DNA from: an uncultured bacterium
GTDB lineage: Bacteria; Bacillota_I; Bacilli_A; RFN20; CAG-826
Length of the DNA stretch: 64,000 nucleotides
Assembly (NCBI GenBank): GCA_949291375.1
Contig: CASEVI010000001.1
Span: 318,980-382,979, forward strand
Reading direction: 5' to 3'
Shown here: positions 44,484-53,423 of the stretch, piece after piece
Layout of the letters: each line of letters starts with the position of its first letter
Numbering within the stretch: the first letter of the stretch is position 1
Notes under the pieces: generated by a model
What the model was told of the DNA's origin: nothing
What the model saw: only the letters and a program-made list of their open reading frames with translations
Databases searched by the model: none
Position numbers and translations under genes: made by a program

Positions 44484-47400
44484 ATGAAAAACAAGGGAAT
44501 ACTTCTATTTTGTGCTTCAATATTTGCTTTCTCTTTTGCATTATATGCAAAAAAAGAAAATCCAAATAAAAAGGATTTAGATACAAATATTATAGTAAAA
44601 ATTAAAGATAGTGATACTATTAGTAAAGACGATATGACTCGTCGTTTTTTTAATGATTTAACAAATAATATATCTTTTAACTATCGAAAAATAGATGAAA
44701 TTAACGGTGTTTTTAATTTTGTTAGTTTAAAAGTTAATAGTAGTGATATAGAAAAAATTAATTCTCTTTCTACGGTTGAATATGCCTACGAAGAATTTGA
44801 ATACTACTTTGATCCAAATGATCCTACATATAATTATTTAGGTGAAAATAATGTATTGGCCTATAATTATAGCGAAAAAGAAATGAATAAAGGCGATGAT
44901 ATAAAGGATGGGGAAAATACTATTGTTGCAATTTTAGATAGCGCCTTAAATTATGATCATGAAGCTTTTCAAAACATCGATTCATCTTCAATTCGCTATA
45001 CTTCAAATGAAATTTCTATGTTAGCTCATAATAGCGATTTTCATGCTAAAAATTATCATAGAATAAATGATAAAGTTCCTTTTAGTTATGATTACTGTAA
45101 TGATGATAATGATGTAAAAGCTAAAGATACTCATGGAAGTCATGTCGCTTCTTTATCCATTGGAAATGGAAGATATAAAGGTATAGCTCCTCAAAGTCAA
45201 CTTGCTTTTATGAAAGTTTTCAATGATTATGGGGGAGGTTGTACTTCGGTAGTATATTTAAAAGCCTTGGAAGATGCTTATTTACTTGATGTTGATGCGG
45301 TAAATATGTCTTTTGGTAGCGCATTAAATTATACAAAAGATGCTACAGATAAAGCAGTAGATGATATTTTAAATGCCTTAATAGAAAAGGGAACTCAAGT
45401 TTTTATTGCTGCTGGTAATGATGGAAGAGATGATTTTGTTGGCTCAACTTATGAATATACTTTAACTTCATCTGTTGAAACTGGCGTTATGGGAAATTTA
45501 GCATTAAATGAAAATTCTATAACGGTTGCTAATTCTACTTTAAGAGATGATGTTTCAAATGTTTATGGTTTAATTGATAATAAAAGATCGATTCAAATTA
45601 CTGATAGAATTGTTGATTCCGTTGGTTTAGAAGATGGCGCGAATGAATACCATATTACTGATTTTCCGACTGAATATCGTTTTGCTTCTTTAATTGGGGA
45701 AGGAAATTTTGAATATGTTTTAGTGCCAAATAAAGGAGCAGATGATGATTATAAAAATATTAATGTAAAAAATAAGATAGCAGTAGTTGAAAGAGGAGAA
45801 CTTCCTTTTACTGCTAAAATTTATTATGCAATTAAAAATGGAGCTTCCGGATTAATTATTTATAATCAAAAATCCGATACAAACTTACCTCAATTTTCCT
45901 TTAAAATCGATGATGAAACATTAGAAAATTATCCAGGAATTCCTACAACTACAGATGAATATGGAGATAGAATTTTTGATTTGTCTTATATAAATATCCC
46001 TGTTTCAATTGTTACTTATGAAGCTGGTAAAAGATTTAAAGAAACTAATAATAAAGTAATTAGTTTTTATCACGAAAAAATGTCTGATTCTTCTTCTTTA
46101 GGTGCTAGTGCTGATTTATCTTTAAAGCCTGATTTATCTGCTCCAGGCACAAATGTTTATGGAGCTTATAGTTACTATAAACCTAGCGGCTCTCCAACTA
46201 GCGGAGATTATTATTTAAATGATGCATATTATTTTTTAAGTGGAACTTCAATGGCTACACCTAATTTAATGGGTGCTTATGTTTCTCTTTTATCTTCTTA
46301 TAATGTCGAAAATAGTGAAACTAGAAGCGAAATTGCTAAAACTTTAAGAAATAAACTCTTCACAAATACTACTTTATTAAAAGATGAGTTTGGAACATAT
46401 ATATCTCCAAGAAGACAAGGCAATGGCTTAGTTAATGTTGATGCAGTTTATAATTCCTCGTCTTATCTTTTATATAATGACAAAAATCAAATGGAATTAG
46501 GAAATTCCTACACAATAAGGAACGGTATTTTTAATGATGAAGTTACTTTAATTGAAGAAGAATCGCCAAATACATATAAAGTTACTTTAAATATAATGGC
46601 TCCAAAAATTATTGAGGAAAAATTTAAAGATAAAGAAGTTGAACTTATTAATAGTGACGATGTTTTATTAGAAAGCAAAATTATTTCTGCTTCTTATCAA
46701 AGTAAGGTTGGCGAAAATATTATTAAAATAAATGAAGTTATTTCTTCTCAAACTCGTGATTATTTAGATAGGTTCGAAAATGGAACATATATTGAAGGCT
46801 ATTTAGTTTTTGAAAGCGAAAATGATACATTAAATATGCCTTTTTTAGGTTTTTATGGAGATTACAATTCTTTAAAACCATATGAAGATTTCTCTTTTGA
46901 AAAAGATCCAAATAAAGTTTATGAATCCGATATTATGGATGATTATTTAAGAGAAAATTACAATTTAGTTAATGCTTATACTGGATCATACTTTTTAATC
47001 GGGGATAATGAAAAATATTATATTCGTAATATTTTACCTTCAACCTTCTCATTAATTAAACAATATAAATATATGGAATATGTTTATGATGAAGAAAATG
47101 AAGTTTATCATATTTATACTGGAGAATATCCTGATTCCAAGGGTTTGATCATCCAATTATTTATGTTAAGAAGCGTTGTTAACAATGAAGTAACGTTATT
47201 TGATAACAACAATAATGTAATCGAAACATATTATTTTAAAGATTCAGCACCATATAATGATTTATCTCATGAATTACATCGAAGTTATATATTGCAACAA
47301 AATAGTTATTTAATGAGTAATGAATATTTCACACATCGTAGCTATTGCTATATACCTTTAGTTTATGATGATGGATATGGAGATTATTTATATCCTGATG

Positions 47401-48137
47401 GAACTTATAATCTTTTGTTTGAATTTGAACTTGTTAATGGAGAGAAATTTACTTCTAAATATGTTTTACATTTAGGCGAAAGTTTTAAATCGATACCTTC
47501 TATTTACGATATTACTCTCTATAACAATATTTTAAGAGTTTATGTAAGAGAACAAGATAGTTATAAAGTATTAATTAATAATATAGTTAATGATTTTATT
47601 AAGATTTTTAGTATTGGAATTTATAGAAGCTATTTTGAAATCAATTTAAATGAATATGTTTCAAGCGATTTATTTATTTCAATTATAAATAGTGATGAAA
47701 ATGCCACGTTTGTTAAATATTTTATTGATGAAAATATAGTTATTTCTGGAAATGAAGTGTCTTCTTCAATAAATATTGTTAGAGAAGAAAGAAATAATAA
47801 GTCTTATTATTTAAAATTAGTCGATGGCAACGGAGAGTTAATAGATTTTACTAATGAAATTTTATATGGCTTATTACCAGATGGGTTATTTATTAATGTT
47901 GAAGCGGTTGATGGTGAAACAACAGCTGAAATAAATTATCAAGCTGCAACAAATGAAAATAGTTTAATTCGCTTTAATACTTCTTATTCAGAATTTTTAA
48001 TCAATAATCGATTAGAAAGTGAAGGTTTATTCAATCTATTCCTTCCTTCGATAGTAGTTGTTTCTGCTATTTCAACCGGTGTTTTAATTGTAGGGACAAT
48101 TGGAATTATAACTCACGCCTTAAAAAAGAGAAAATAA
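44484..48137 (+). CDS. Large surface S8 (subtilisin/lactocepin-like) serine protease
   Basis: 1217 aa. A signal peptide (about residues 1-22) is followed by an I9-type propeptide region (about 30-115). The catalytic triad lies in VAILDSALNY (Asp, about 150), DTHGSHVA (His, about 216) and SGTSMATPN (Ser, about 588), with oxyanion Asn in AAGNDGRD. A protease-associated domain is inserted at about 380-500. Long beta-rich C-terminal repeats of the C5a-peptidase/lactocepin type follow, ending in a membrane anchor (about 1187-1208) and KKRK. It is probably anchored outside the cell and degrades host or dietary proteins. Confidence 0.92.
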   Translation: MKNKGILLFCASIFAFSFALYAKKENPNKKDLDTNIIVKIKDSDTISKDDMTRRFFNDLTNNISFNYRKIDEINGVFNFVSLKVNSSDIEKINSLSTVEYAYEEFEYYFDPNDPTYNYLGENNVLAYNYSEKEMNKGDDIKDGENTIVAILDSALNYDHEAFQNIDSSSIRYTSNEISMLAHNSDFHAKNYHRINDKVPFSYDYCNDDNDVKAKDTHGSHVASLSIGNGRYKGIAPQSQLAFMKVFNDYGGGCTSVVYLKALEDAYLLDVDAVNMSFGSALNYTKDATDKAVDDILNALIEKGTQVFIAAGNDGRDDFVGSTYEYTLTSSVETGVMGNLALNENSITVANSTLRDDVSNVYGLIDNKRSIQITDRIVDSVGLEDGANEYHITDFPTEYRFASLIGEGNFEYVLVPNKGADDDYKNINVKNKIAVVERGELPFTAKIYYAIKNGASGLIIYNQKSDTNLPQFSFKIDDETLENYPGIPTTTDEYGDRIFDLSYINIPVSIVTYEAGKRFKETNNKVISFYHEKMSDSSSLGASADLSLKPDLSAPGTNVYGAYSYYKPSGSPTSGDYYLNDAYYFLSGTSMATPNLMGAYVSLLSSYNVENSETRSEIAKTLRNKLFTNTTLLKDEFGTYISPRRQGNGLVNVDAVYNSSSYLLYNDKNQMELGNSYTIRNGIFNDEVTLIEEESPNTYKVTLNIMAPKIIEEKFKDKEVELINSDDVLLESKIISASYQSKVGENIIKINEVISSQTRDYLDRFENGTYIEGYLVFESENDTLNMPFLGFYGDYNSLKPYEDFSFEKDPNKVYESDIMDDYLRENYNLVNAYTGSYFLIGDNEKYYIRNILPSTFSLIKQYKYMEYVYDEENEVYHIYTGEYPDSKGLIIQLFMLRSVVNNEVTLFDNNNNVIETYYFKDSAPYNDLSHELHRSYILQQNSYLMSNEYFTHRSYCYIPLVYDDGYGDYLYPDGTYNLLFEFELVNGEKFTSKYVLHLGESFKSIPSIYDITLYNNILRVYVREQDSYKVLINNIVNDFIKIFSIGIYRSYFEINLNEYVSSDLFISIINSDENATFVKYFIDENIVISGNEVSSSINIVREERNNKSYYLKLVDGNGELIDFTNEILYGLLPDGLFINVEAVDGETTAEINYQAATNENSLIRFNTSYSEFLINNRLESEGLFNLFLPSIVVVSAISTGVLIVGTIGIITHALKKRK

Positions 48138-48180
48138 CTACTTTTAATGTAAATTAAAGTATCTCGAATATAGAATATTG

Positions 48181-48212
48181 CCTCATATATTGTTAAAATA
48201 TATGAGGTTTTT
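48181..48212 (+). terminator. Intrinsic terminator after the S8 protease
   Basis: Perfect 10-bp stem CCTCATATAT/ATATATGAGG, 7-base loop, T run. Confidence 0.88.
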
Positions 48213-48241
48213 AATATACTAATTAAATGTAGGAGTTTAAT

Positions 48242-49213
48242 ATGGAACCTATAATAGAAAGATTTTACAATGATTTTGACTTTATAAAAATTAAAGTTAA
48301 CGATTTTGAGTATGTTTTTTCTTCATGCGGGGCAAGTTTATATTCATTAAGAAAAAATAATGTACCTTTGATTTTAGAATTAGAAGATAAAAAAATCTTT
48401 TTATCTTCACCTCAATTTTTCAATAAAACATTAGGAATGGTCGCTGGGAGACTTCCGGTTAATTATGAAAATAATGGTGTTAGATATCATTTAAAAGATA
48501 CAGGAAATAATATTTGCCTTCATGGAGGAGTATTTACTTCTTTATCCTTTAAAGCTTGGAAATATAAAATTAAAGAAAGTAAAAATAAAATAGATGTCAT
48601 TTTTACAATTTCACCAAGAAAAGGCGAAAATGGTTTTACTGGAAAGGTCAAAATTTATAATATTTATTCTCTTTATAAAAATAAACCTGGTTTTAAAATC
48701 ATTCAAAAAGCCAATATTAAGGAAGATAGTTTACTTAGTTTATCAAATCATATTTATTGGAATCTAAATACAATTAATATCAATGATTATTCATTAAAAT
48801 TTAATGCTTCTAAGATTGGAAAGGTAAACGATGATCTTTTAATGGTTGATACTATTAAGACCCCTGATTATTTAATCTTTAATAGAAAATCAAAATTAAA
48901 ATTTAGACTTGATCAAGCCGCTAAACTTCTTATTGGAACGATTGATAATACATTTATTTTTGATGATAAAATCAACAAAGTTTTAATGGAAAATGAAAAA
49001 TACTTGGTTAAATTAAAAACTGATTATCCAGCAATGAATATCTATTGCGATTCTTCTTTAACACCTGTTCAATTTGTTAATAATCCTAATCTTAAAGAAA
49101 GAAGAGGGATTGCCTTAGAACCTCAATTATATTTACTTGATAAAGACTCAATTTTCTATAAGAAAGGTCAAAAATATAATCATTATATTGAATACATTAT
49201 TTTAGAAAAATAG
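48242..49213 (+). CDS. galM: Aldose 1-epimerase (galactose mutarotase)
   Basis: 323 aa. It has the galactose mutarotase-like beta-sandwich. GMVAGRLPVNYE, NICLHGGVF (catalytic His), LSNHIYWNL (second His) and the late MNIYCDSSLTPVQF and ALEPQLY (catalytic Glu) fit the family. It converts beta- to alpha-D-galactose for GalK. TAGGAG precedes the start and galT follows 9 bases after the stop, so it is part of a galM-galT-galK operon. Confidence 0.9.
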   Translation: MEPIIERFYNDFDFIKIKVNDFEYVFSSCGASLYSLRKNNVPLILELEDKKIFLSSPQFFNKTLGMVAGRLPVNYENNGVRYHLKDTGNNICLHGGVFTSLSFKAWKYKIKESKNKIDVIFTISPRKGENGFTGKVKIYNIYSLYKNKPGFKIIQKANIKEDSLLSLSNHIYWNLNTININDYSLKFNASKIGKVNDDLLMVDTIKTPDYLIFNRKSKLKFRLDQAAKLLIGTIDNTFIFDDKINKVLMENEKYLVKLKTDYPAMNIYCDSSLTPVQFVNNPNLKERRGIALEPQLYLLDKDSIFYKKGQKYNHYIEYIILEK

Positions 49214-49222
49214 GTAGGAGTT

Positions 49223-50743
49223 ATGGATATTAATTTAATTGTTAATGAACTTGTTAGATATGCAAAAGTTAGTTTTGATATCGCTGATACTGATTTAATT
49301 TATTTTAGAAATATTATTTTAGGGGAATTAAATTTATCTTCATTTAAAGAGTTAGAAATTGACACACGTAAAATTGATTCTTTTAAAAATCCAGATTATT
49401 TTACTGAAAATTTAAATGATTTTTTAAAAGAAACCACTGAATTAAGTGACAATGAAATTGATAGAAAAATAACAAAAATTTATGGTTTTTTATCGCCAAG
49501 ACCATCAAGTGTGATTGCTAAATTTGATTCGATTTATAAAAGTGAAAGTGATAAAGAAGCATTAAACTATCTTTATAATTTATCAATTAAGAATGATTAT
49601 GTTAAAAAATCCAAGATCGATAAAAATTTATTATGGTCTTCTACATATCCTGATAAAAATATTGAAGTATCTATCAATCTTTCAAAGCCAGAGAAAAATA
49701 ATAAAGATATTGCTAAGTTATTAGTAAAACCAAAAACCGGTGATGTCAAATATCCGTTATGTTTATTATGTAAAGAAAATCTTGGTTATTATGGTAGAGA
49801 TGATCATCCAGCAAGAGAAAACATTCGAACAATACCATTAAAATTAGATGGTGAAAATCGGTATTTACAATATTCTCCATATGGATATTTCAATATGCAT
49901 TGTATCGTCTTTAAAGACACTCATTCAAATATGGTTATAAATGAATCAACTTTTAAAAAACTTTTAACTTTTGTTGATAATTTCCCATATTTCTTTATTG
50001 GGAGCAATGCTGATTTACCAATTGTTGGTGGGTCTATTTTAAATCATGAGCATTATCAAGGTGGAGAACATAGATTACCAATTATGCATGCAAAACCTAA
50101 AAAAGAATACCCATTAGCAAATCATGATTCTAAGTTATATTTACTTGATTGGTATAATTCTACCTTATTAATTCAAGGTGAAAATAAAATAGATGTTGTT
50201 GATATTGCTACTAAAATCCTAACAAAATGGAGAAATTATGATGATTTAGATAATGATATTTTATCTTTTAGTGATGAAGCAGCACATTCAACTGTAACCC
50301 CATGTGTTAAAAAAGATGGAAATGTTTATTCTTTATATTTAATTTTAAGAAACAACAGATGTAATGCAGAATATCCTGATGGAATTTTCCATGCTCATCC
50401 AGAATATCATCATATTAAACACGAAGGCATCGGTATTATTGAAGCAATGGGATTATTTATTCTTCCTGCAAGATTGGTTCGACAAACAAATCAAATTAAA
50501 GATTGTTTAAAAAATAATTTAAGCGATTCAGAAATCATATCTAAATATCCTGATTTTGATAAGTTATTCTTAAATATGATTCATAAATTAGCTTTAAATT
50601 ATAACGAAGAAACAATTGATAGTTCTATTAGAGAATATATTAATAACGTTTGCAGAAATATTTTAAAGGATACTGCAGTTTTTAAAGACAATGAAAAAGG
50701 TAATAAAGGAATCGATAAATTTATTGGTTCAATTGAGTTTTAA
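49223..50743 (+). CDS. galT: Galactose-1-phosphate uridylyltransferase, class II
   Basis: 506 aa, the long Firmicute (class II) form. NEHYQG-type signatures appear as ILNHEHYQGGEHRLPI. CLLCKENLGYYGRDDHPARENIR, YFNMHCIVF and FHAHPEYHHIKHEGIG are also class II blocks. It transfers UMP from UDP-glucose to Gal-1-P. It lies between galM and galK with short gaps. AGGAG precedes the start. Confidence 0.96.
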   Translation: MDINLIVNELVRYAKVSFDIADTDLIYFRNIILGELNLSSFKELEIDTRKIDSFKNPDYFTENLNDFLKETTELSDNEIDRKITKIYGFLSPRPSSVIAKFDSIYKSESDKEALNYLYNLSIKNDYVKKSKIDKNLLWSSTYPDKNIEVSINLSKPEKNNKDIAKLLVKPKTGDVKYPLCLLCKENLGYYGRDDHPARENIRTIPLKLDGENRYLQYSPYGYFNMHCIVFKDTHSNMVINESTFKKLLTFVDNFPYFFIGSNADLPIVGGSILNHEHYQGGEHRLPIMHAKPKKEYPLANHDSKLYLLDWYNSTLLIQGENKIDVVDIATKILTKWRNYDDLDNDILSFSDEAAHSTVTPCVKKDGNVYSLYLILRNNRCNAEYPDGIFHAHPEYHHIKHEGIGIIEAMGLFILPARLVRQTNQIKDCLKNNLSDSEIISKYPDFDKLFLNMIHKLALNYNEETIDSSIREYINNVCRNILKDTAVFKDNEKGNKGIDKFIGSIEF

Positions 50744-50757
50744 AAAAAGGAGTAAAT

Positions 50758-51915
50758 ATGGAAGTTAATAAGTTATTTGAAGAATTTTTCAATGAAAAAC
50801 CTCAATTTTCTATTGATACTGGTGGAAGATTTGAAATTATAGGTAATCATACCGACCATAACCATGGTCTTTGCTTGGTTGCAAATTGTTCTTTAAGAGC
50901 AAGAGCTTGTTTATCACTTAATGGTGATGAGGTAATTATAAAATCGAAAGGTTATGATGAATTCTCTTTTAATATTAATAATTTGGAAAATGGTGTTGAA
51001 ATAAGTGGAAAAACAATTGGTCTAGCTAAAGGGATTTTGTTTAAATTAAAGGAATTGGGCTACAAAATTGGTGGATTTAAAATGTTTATTGATAGTGAAA
51101 TTCCTGATGGAAGTGGCGTATCTTCTTCGGCTGCAATCGAATCTTTATTTGGCTATACGATTTCCTATTTATTTAATGAAGGAAAAATTACGCCATTAGA
51201 AATTGCGAAAACAGGTCAATTTGCTGAAAACGTTTATTTTAAAAAACCATGTGGATTGTTAGATCAAATTGGAACATCATTTGATTCATCTAACTTCATT
51301 GATTTTGAAAATATTAATGATCCAACTATTACTACTTTGCCATTTAAATTACCTTTAACTTTATATTTAGTTAAATCAGTTGGCGATCATTCTGCTTTAA
51401 CTCCATTATATGCTGCAATTCCTGATTCCATGAAAAAAGTTGCTCATCTTTTAGAAGGAAAAGAATTTTTAAGAGATATCACTGCCACTACGAATATTTT
51501 AGAAAAAATTGATAACTTAGATGTTGAAGATAGTGTAAAAAGAAAAGCAAAGCATTTCTTTATCGAAAATGAAAATGTTTTAAAAGCTAAAAAAGCAGTT
51601 GAAACTAACAATTTAGATGATTTTTTAGGTGCTATTCGTTCATCACAAGATTCATCTAATAAAAATCTTGAAAATACATTTGTTAGAGGTGAATATGAAA
51701 ACTCTCCACAATCGATTATAGATGAATTATCACCTATCATAGGCAGAAATGGCGCTATTAGAATTCACGGTGGCGGATTTAAAGGGACTGTTTTAGCCTT
51801 TATTAAAAATGATTTCGTTGATGAATTTGACAAAGTTTTAAAAGAAAAATATCCTGAAGATAGATATTTTAAAGTCCATATTTCTGAACATGCATGTAAT
51901 TTTAAAAAATTATAA
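50758..51915 (+). CDS. galK: Galactokinase
   Basis: 385-aa GHMP kinase. The galactokinase signature GRFEIIGNHTDHNHG is near residues 23-37, the ATP loop IPDGSGVSSSAAIE near 117-130, and the C-terminal GGGFKGTVLAF completes the fold. It phosphorylates galactose at C1. AAGGAG precedes the start. galE is not in the operon and must be elsewhere if the Leloir route is complete. Confidence 0.96.
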   Translation: MEVNKLFEEFFNEKPQFSIDTGGRFEIIGNHTDHNHGLCLVANCSLRARACLSLNGDEVIIKSKGYDEFSFNINNLENGVEISGKTIGLAKGILFKLKELGYKIGGFKMFIDSEIPDGSGVSSSAAIESLFGYTISYLFNEGKITPLEIAKTGQFAENVYFKKPCGLLDQIGTSFDSSNFIDFENINDPTITTLPFKLPLTLYLVKSVGDHSALTPLYAAIPDSMKKVAHLLEGKEFLRDITATTNILEKIDNLDVEDSVKRKAKHFFIENENVLKAKKAVETNNLDDFLGAIRSSQDSSNKNLENTFVRGEYENSPQSIIDELSPIIGRNGAIRIHGGGFKGTVLAFIKNDFVDEFDKVLKEKYPEDRYFKVHISEHACNFKKL

Positions 51916-51917
51916 AA

Positions 51918-51945
51918 ATAAAAAGGGTCAAGGCCCTTTTTATTT
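51918..51945. terminator. Bidirectional terminator between galK and hpt
   Basis: AAAAGGG pairs with CCCTTTT around a 6-base loop with A residues before and T residues after. The hpt stop codon lies in its right arm. Confidence 0.85.
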
Positions 51946-52509
51946 TTCCTCATTTTCCTTTAATATTTTATTCCACTCATCAATTTCATTTTCATCTGGT
52001 ATAAAAATAAATGGGGTATTTCTTTTTATTTCATTATAATCAAGTCCATATCCAACTAAAAATTGATTCTTAGTTAAAGTAACTCCAACAAAATCAGCAT
52101 CTAAATCAACCTTTCTTAAAGGTTTTTTATCTAAAAAAGAAACGATAGTGATAGATCTTGGTTGGTATTTGATTTTAAAATATTGCTTTAAATAAGAAAG
52201 TGTAGTACCTGTATCAACAATATCTTCAATTAAAACAATATCTTTATTTTTAACATTTTCGGTAATATCTTTTTTTAAATGGATAACCCCTGTAGAAGAA
52301 GTGCCATCATAAGAAGATACTTGGATAAAATCTTCGATAACGGGCAAATCATAATATTTGAGTAAATCCATCATAAAAGGCATTGCGCCTTTTAAAACCC
52401 CAATAAAAACAGGGATAGAATCATTATTAGCAAATCTTTCTTTTAATTTTTCAGCAACTCTTTTGACGGCTTCTTGAATTTCTTCTTCGCTTAAAACAAT
52501 TTCTTTCAT
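51940..52509 (-). CDS. hpt: Hypoxanthine-guanine phosphoribosyltransferase
   Basis: 189 aa. The PRPP-binding loop IVLIEDIVDTGTTLSYL is near residues 95-111, PVFIGVLKGAMPFM holds the pyrophosphate loop, and ADFVGVTLTKNQFLVGYGLDYNE binds the purine. It salvages hypoxanthine and guanine. GAGGG precedes the start. Monocistronic on the minus strand, convergent to galK. Confidence 0.95.
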   Translation of the reverse strand: MKEIVLSEEEIQEAVKRVAEKLKERFANNDSIPVFIGVLKGAMPFMMDLLKYYDLPVIEDFIQVSSYDGTSSTGVIHLKKDITENVKNKDIVLIEDIVDTGTTLSYLKQYFKIKYQPRSITIVSFLDKKPLRKVDLDADFVGVTLTKNQFLVGYGLDYNEIKRNTPFIFIPDENEIDEWNKILKENEEK

Positions 52510-52797
52510 ATAAAACCCTCATTAAAAATATAAAAAATATTAAATTATTTTATTTTTATCAAGTCAAATAAATACCGATTTTTCGAATAAAAATAATGTT
52601 ATCTTAATAATTTTTAGGGATTATTAATAATGTATATAGTAATACTTATTTACACACATATATATAATATAAGAATGGGATTCTTATATAAAAGGTTCAC
52701 CCATACCCGTACGTAGTACAAGAATGGAAAAACTGAAAATTTTATGCCGATTTTTAATAAAATTAATATAAAATTAATATACACGGAGGAGGATAAA
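52510..52797. other. 288-bp AT-rich intergenic region with a structured segment
   Basis: It must carry the divergent promoters of hpt and the MIF-like gene. ATATAAGAAT and ATTCTTATAT (52667-52676, 52680-52689) form a perfect 10-bp hairpin with loop GGG and no T run. CCCAT shortly after could pair with ATGGG of the loop. GTAC/GTAC repeats follow. I do not recognise the element. Confidence 0.5.
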
Positions 52798-53142
52798 ATG
52801 CCTTATATTGAATTAAATGTAAATAAAGAAATAAATAAAACATTAAAAGAAGAAATTAAAACTAAATTAGGAAGTTTAATTAAAGAATTACCAGGAAAAA
52901 GCGAAAATTGGTTAATGGTAAATATCAATGATAATACTTCTTTATATTTTAAGGGAAGTGAAGAAGGAGCCATTATGGTAAAGGTTTTAGTTTATGGAGA
53001 ATCTTATTCTTCTCAAATCTTAAATAACTTCACTTCTTTATTAACTTTTCATTTATCATCTCTACTTAAAATAAGTAGTGAAAGAATTTATATCTCTTAT
53101 TTTTTTACAAAAAATCGGGGATTTAATGGTTCAAACTTCTAA
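52798..53142 (+). CDS. MIF-like tautomerase-superfamily protein
   Basis: 114 aa, the exact length class of macrophage migration inhibitory factor. It keeps the N-terminal MPYIELNVN (Pro2, the catalytic base of the family), LPGKSENWLMVNI, FKGSEEGAIMVKV, ISSERIYISYF and a terminal GFNGSNF. Characterised members have keto-enol tautomerase activity. No signal peptide. GGAGGAGG at 52785-52792 fixes the start; an in-frame ATG at 52744 has no such site. It stands alone; a role toward a host is only an inference. Confidence 0.88.
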   Translation: MPYIELNVNKEINKTLKEEIKTKLGSLIKELPGKSENWLMVNINDNTSLYFKGSEEGAIMVKVLVYGESYSSQILNNFTSLLTFHLSSLLKISSERIYISYFFTKNRGFNGSNF

Positions 53143-53157
53143 AATTAAAAAAAATAC

Positions 53158-53185
53158 TTGCTAAATTTTAAAATTCCATTAATAT
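53158..53185 (+). promoter_or_regulatory. Promoter of the lysine-riboswitch operon
   Basis: TTGCTA and TAATAT are separated by 16 bases, ending 18 bases before the riboswitch P1. The assignment of the -10 is approximate, because TATATT overlaps. Confidence 0.5.
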
Positions 53186-53202
53186 ATTGACTTGTAAAGA
53201 TT

Positions 53203-53354
53203 GATAGAGGCGCGATTACGATTAGTAATTAACGGAGGAGACATCCGATGAAGTTAATGAAAGGCAAGATCGCCGAAACAAATTCAAGGTATTGAATTTG
53301 ATTGGGCTATGGGAGAAGATCCTTTAGACTCCTAGTTTATCTAGAGGCGCTATC
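53203..53354 (+). promoter_or_regulatory. Lysine riboswitch (L box)
   Basis: P1 strands GATAGAGGCGC and GGCGCTATC enclose the conserved L-box blocks: GGAGGAGACATCC, AGTTAATGAAAGGC, GATCGCCGAA, then a paired AATTCAAGGTATTGAATTTG arm and GGGCTATGGGAGAAG. It is followed by a 10-bp terminator and an ABC transporter operon, so lysine should repress that operon. Confidence 0.92.
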
Positions 53355-53379
53355 GATGTAAATCTTCATTAAAATATAT

Positions 53380-53410
53380 AGATTGCATCGAGCGATGCAA
53401 TCTTTTATTT
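53380..53410 (+). terminator. Lysine-riboswitch terminator
   Basis: GATTGCATCG pairs with CGATGCAATC, followed by a T-rich tail. It lies directly before the AAGGAG of the binding-protein gene. Confidence 0.88.
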
Positions 53411-53423
53411 AAAGGAGATTAAA

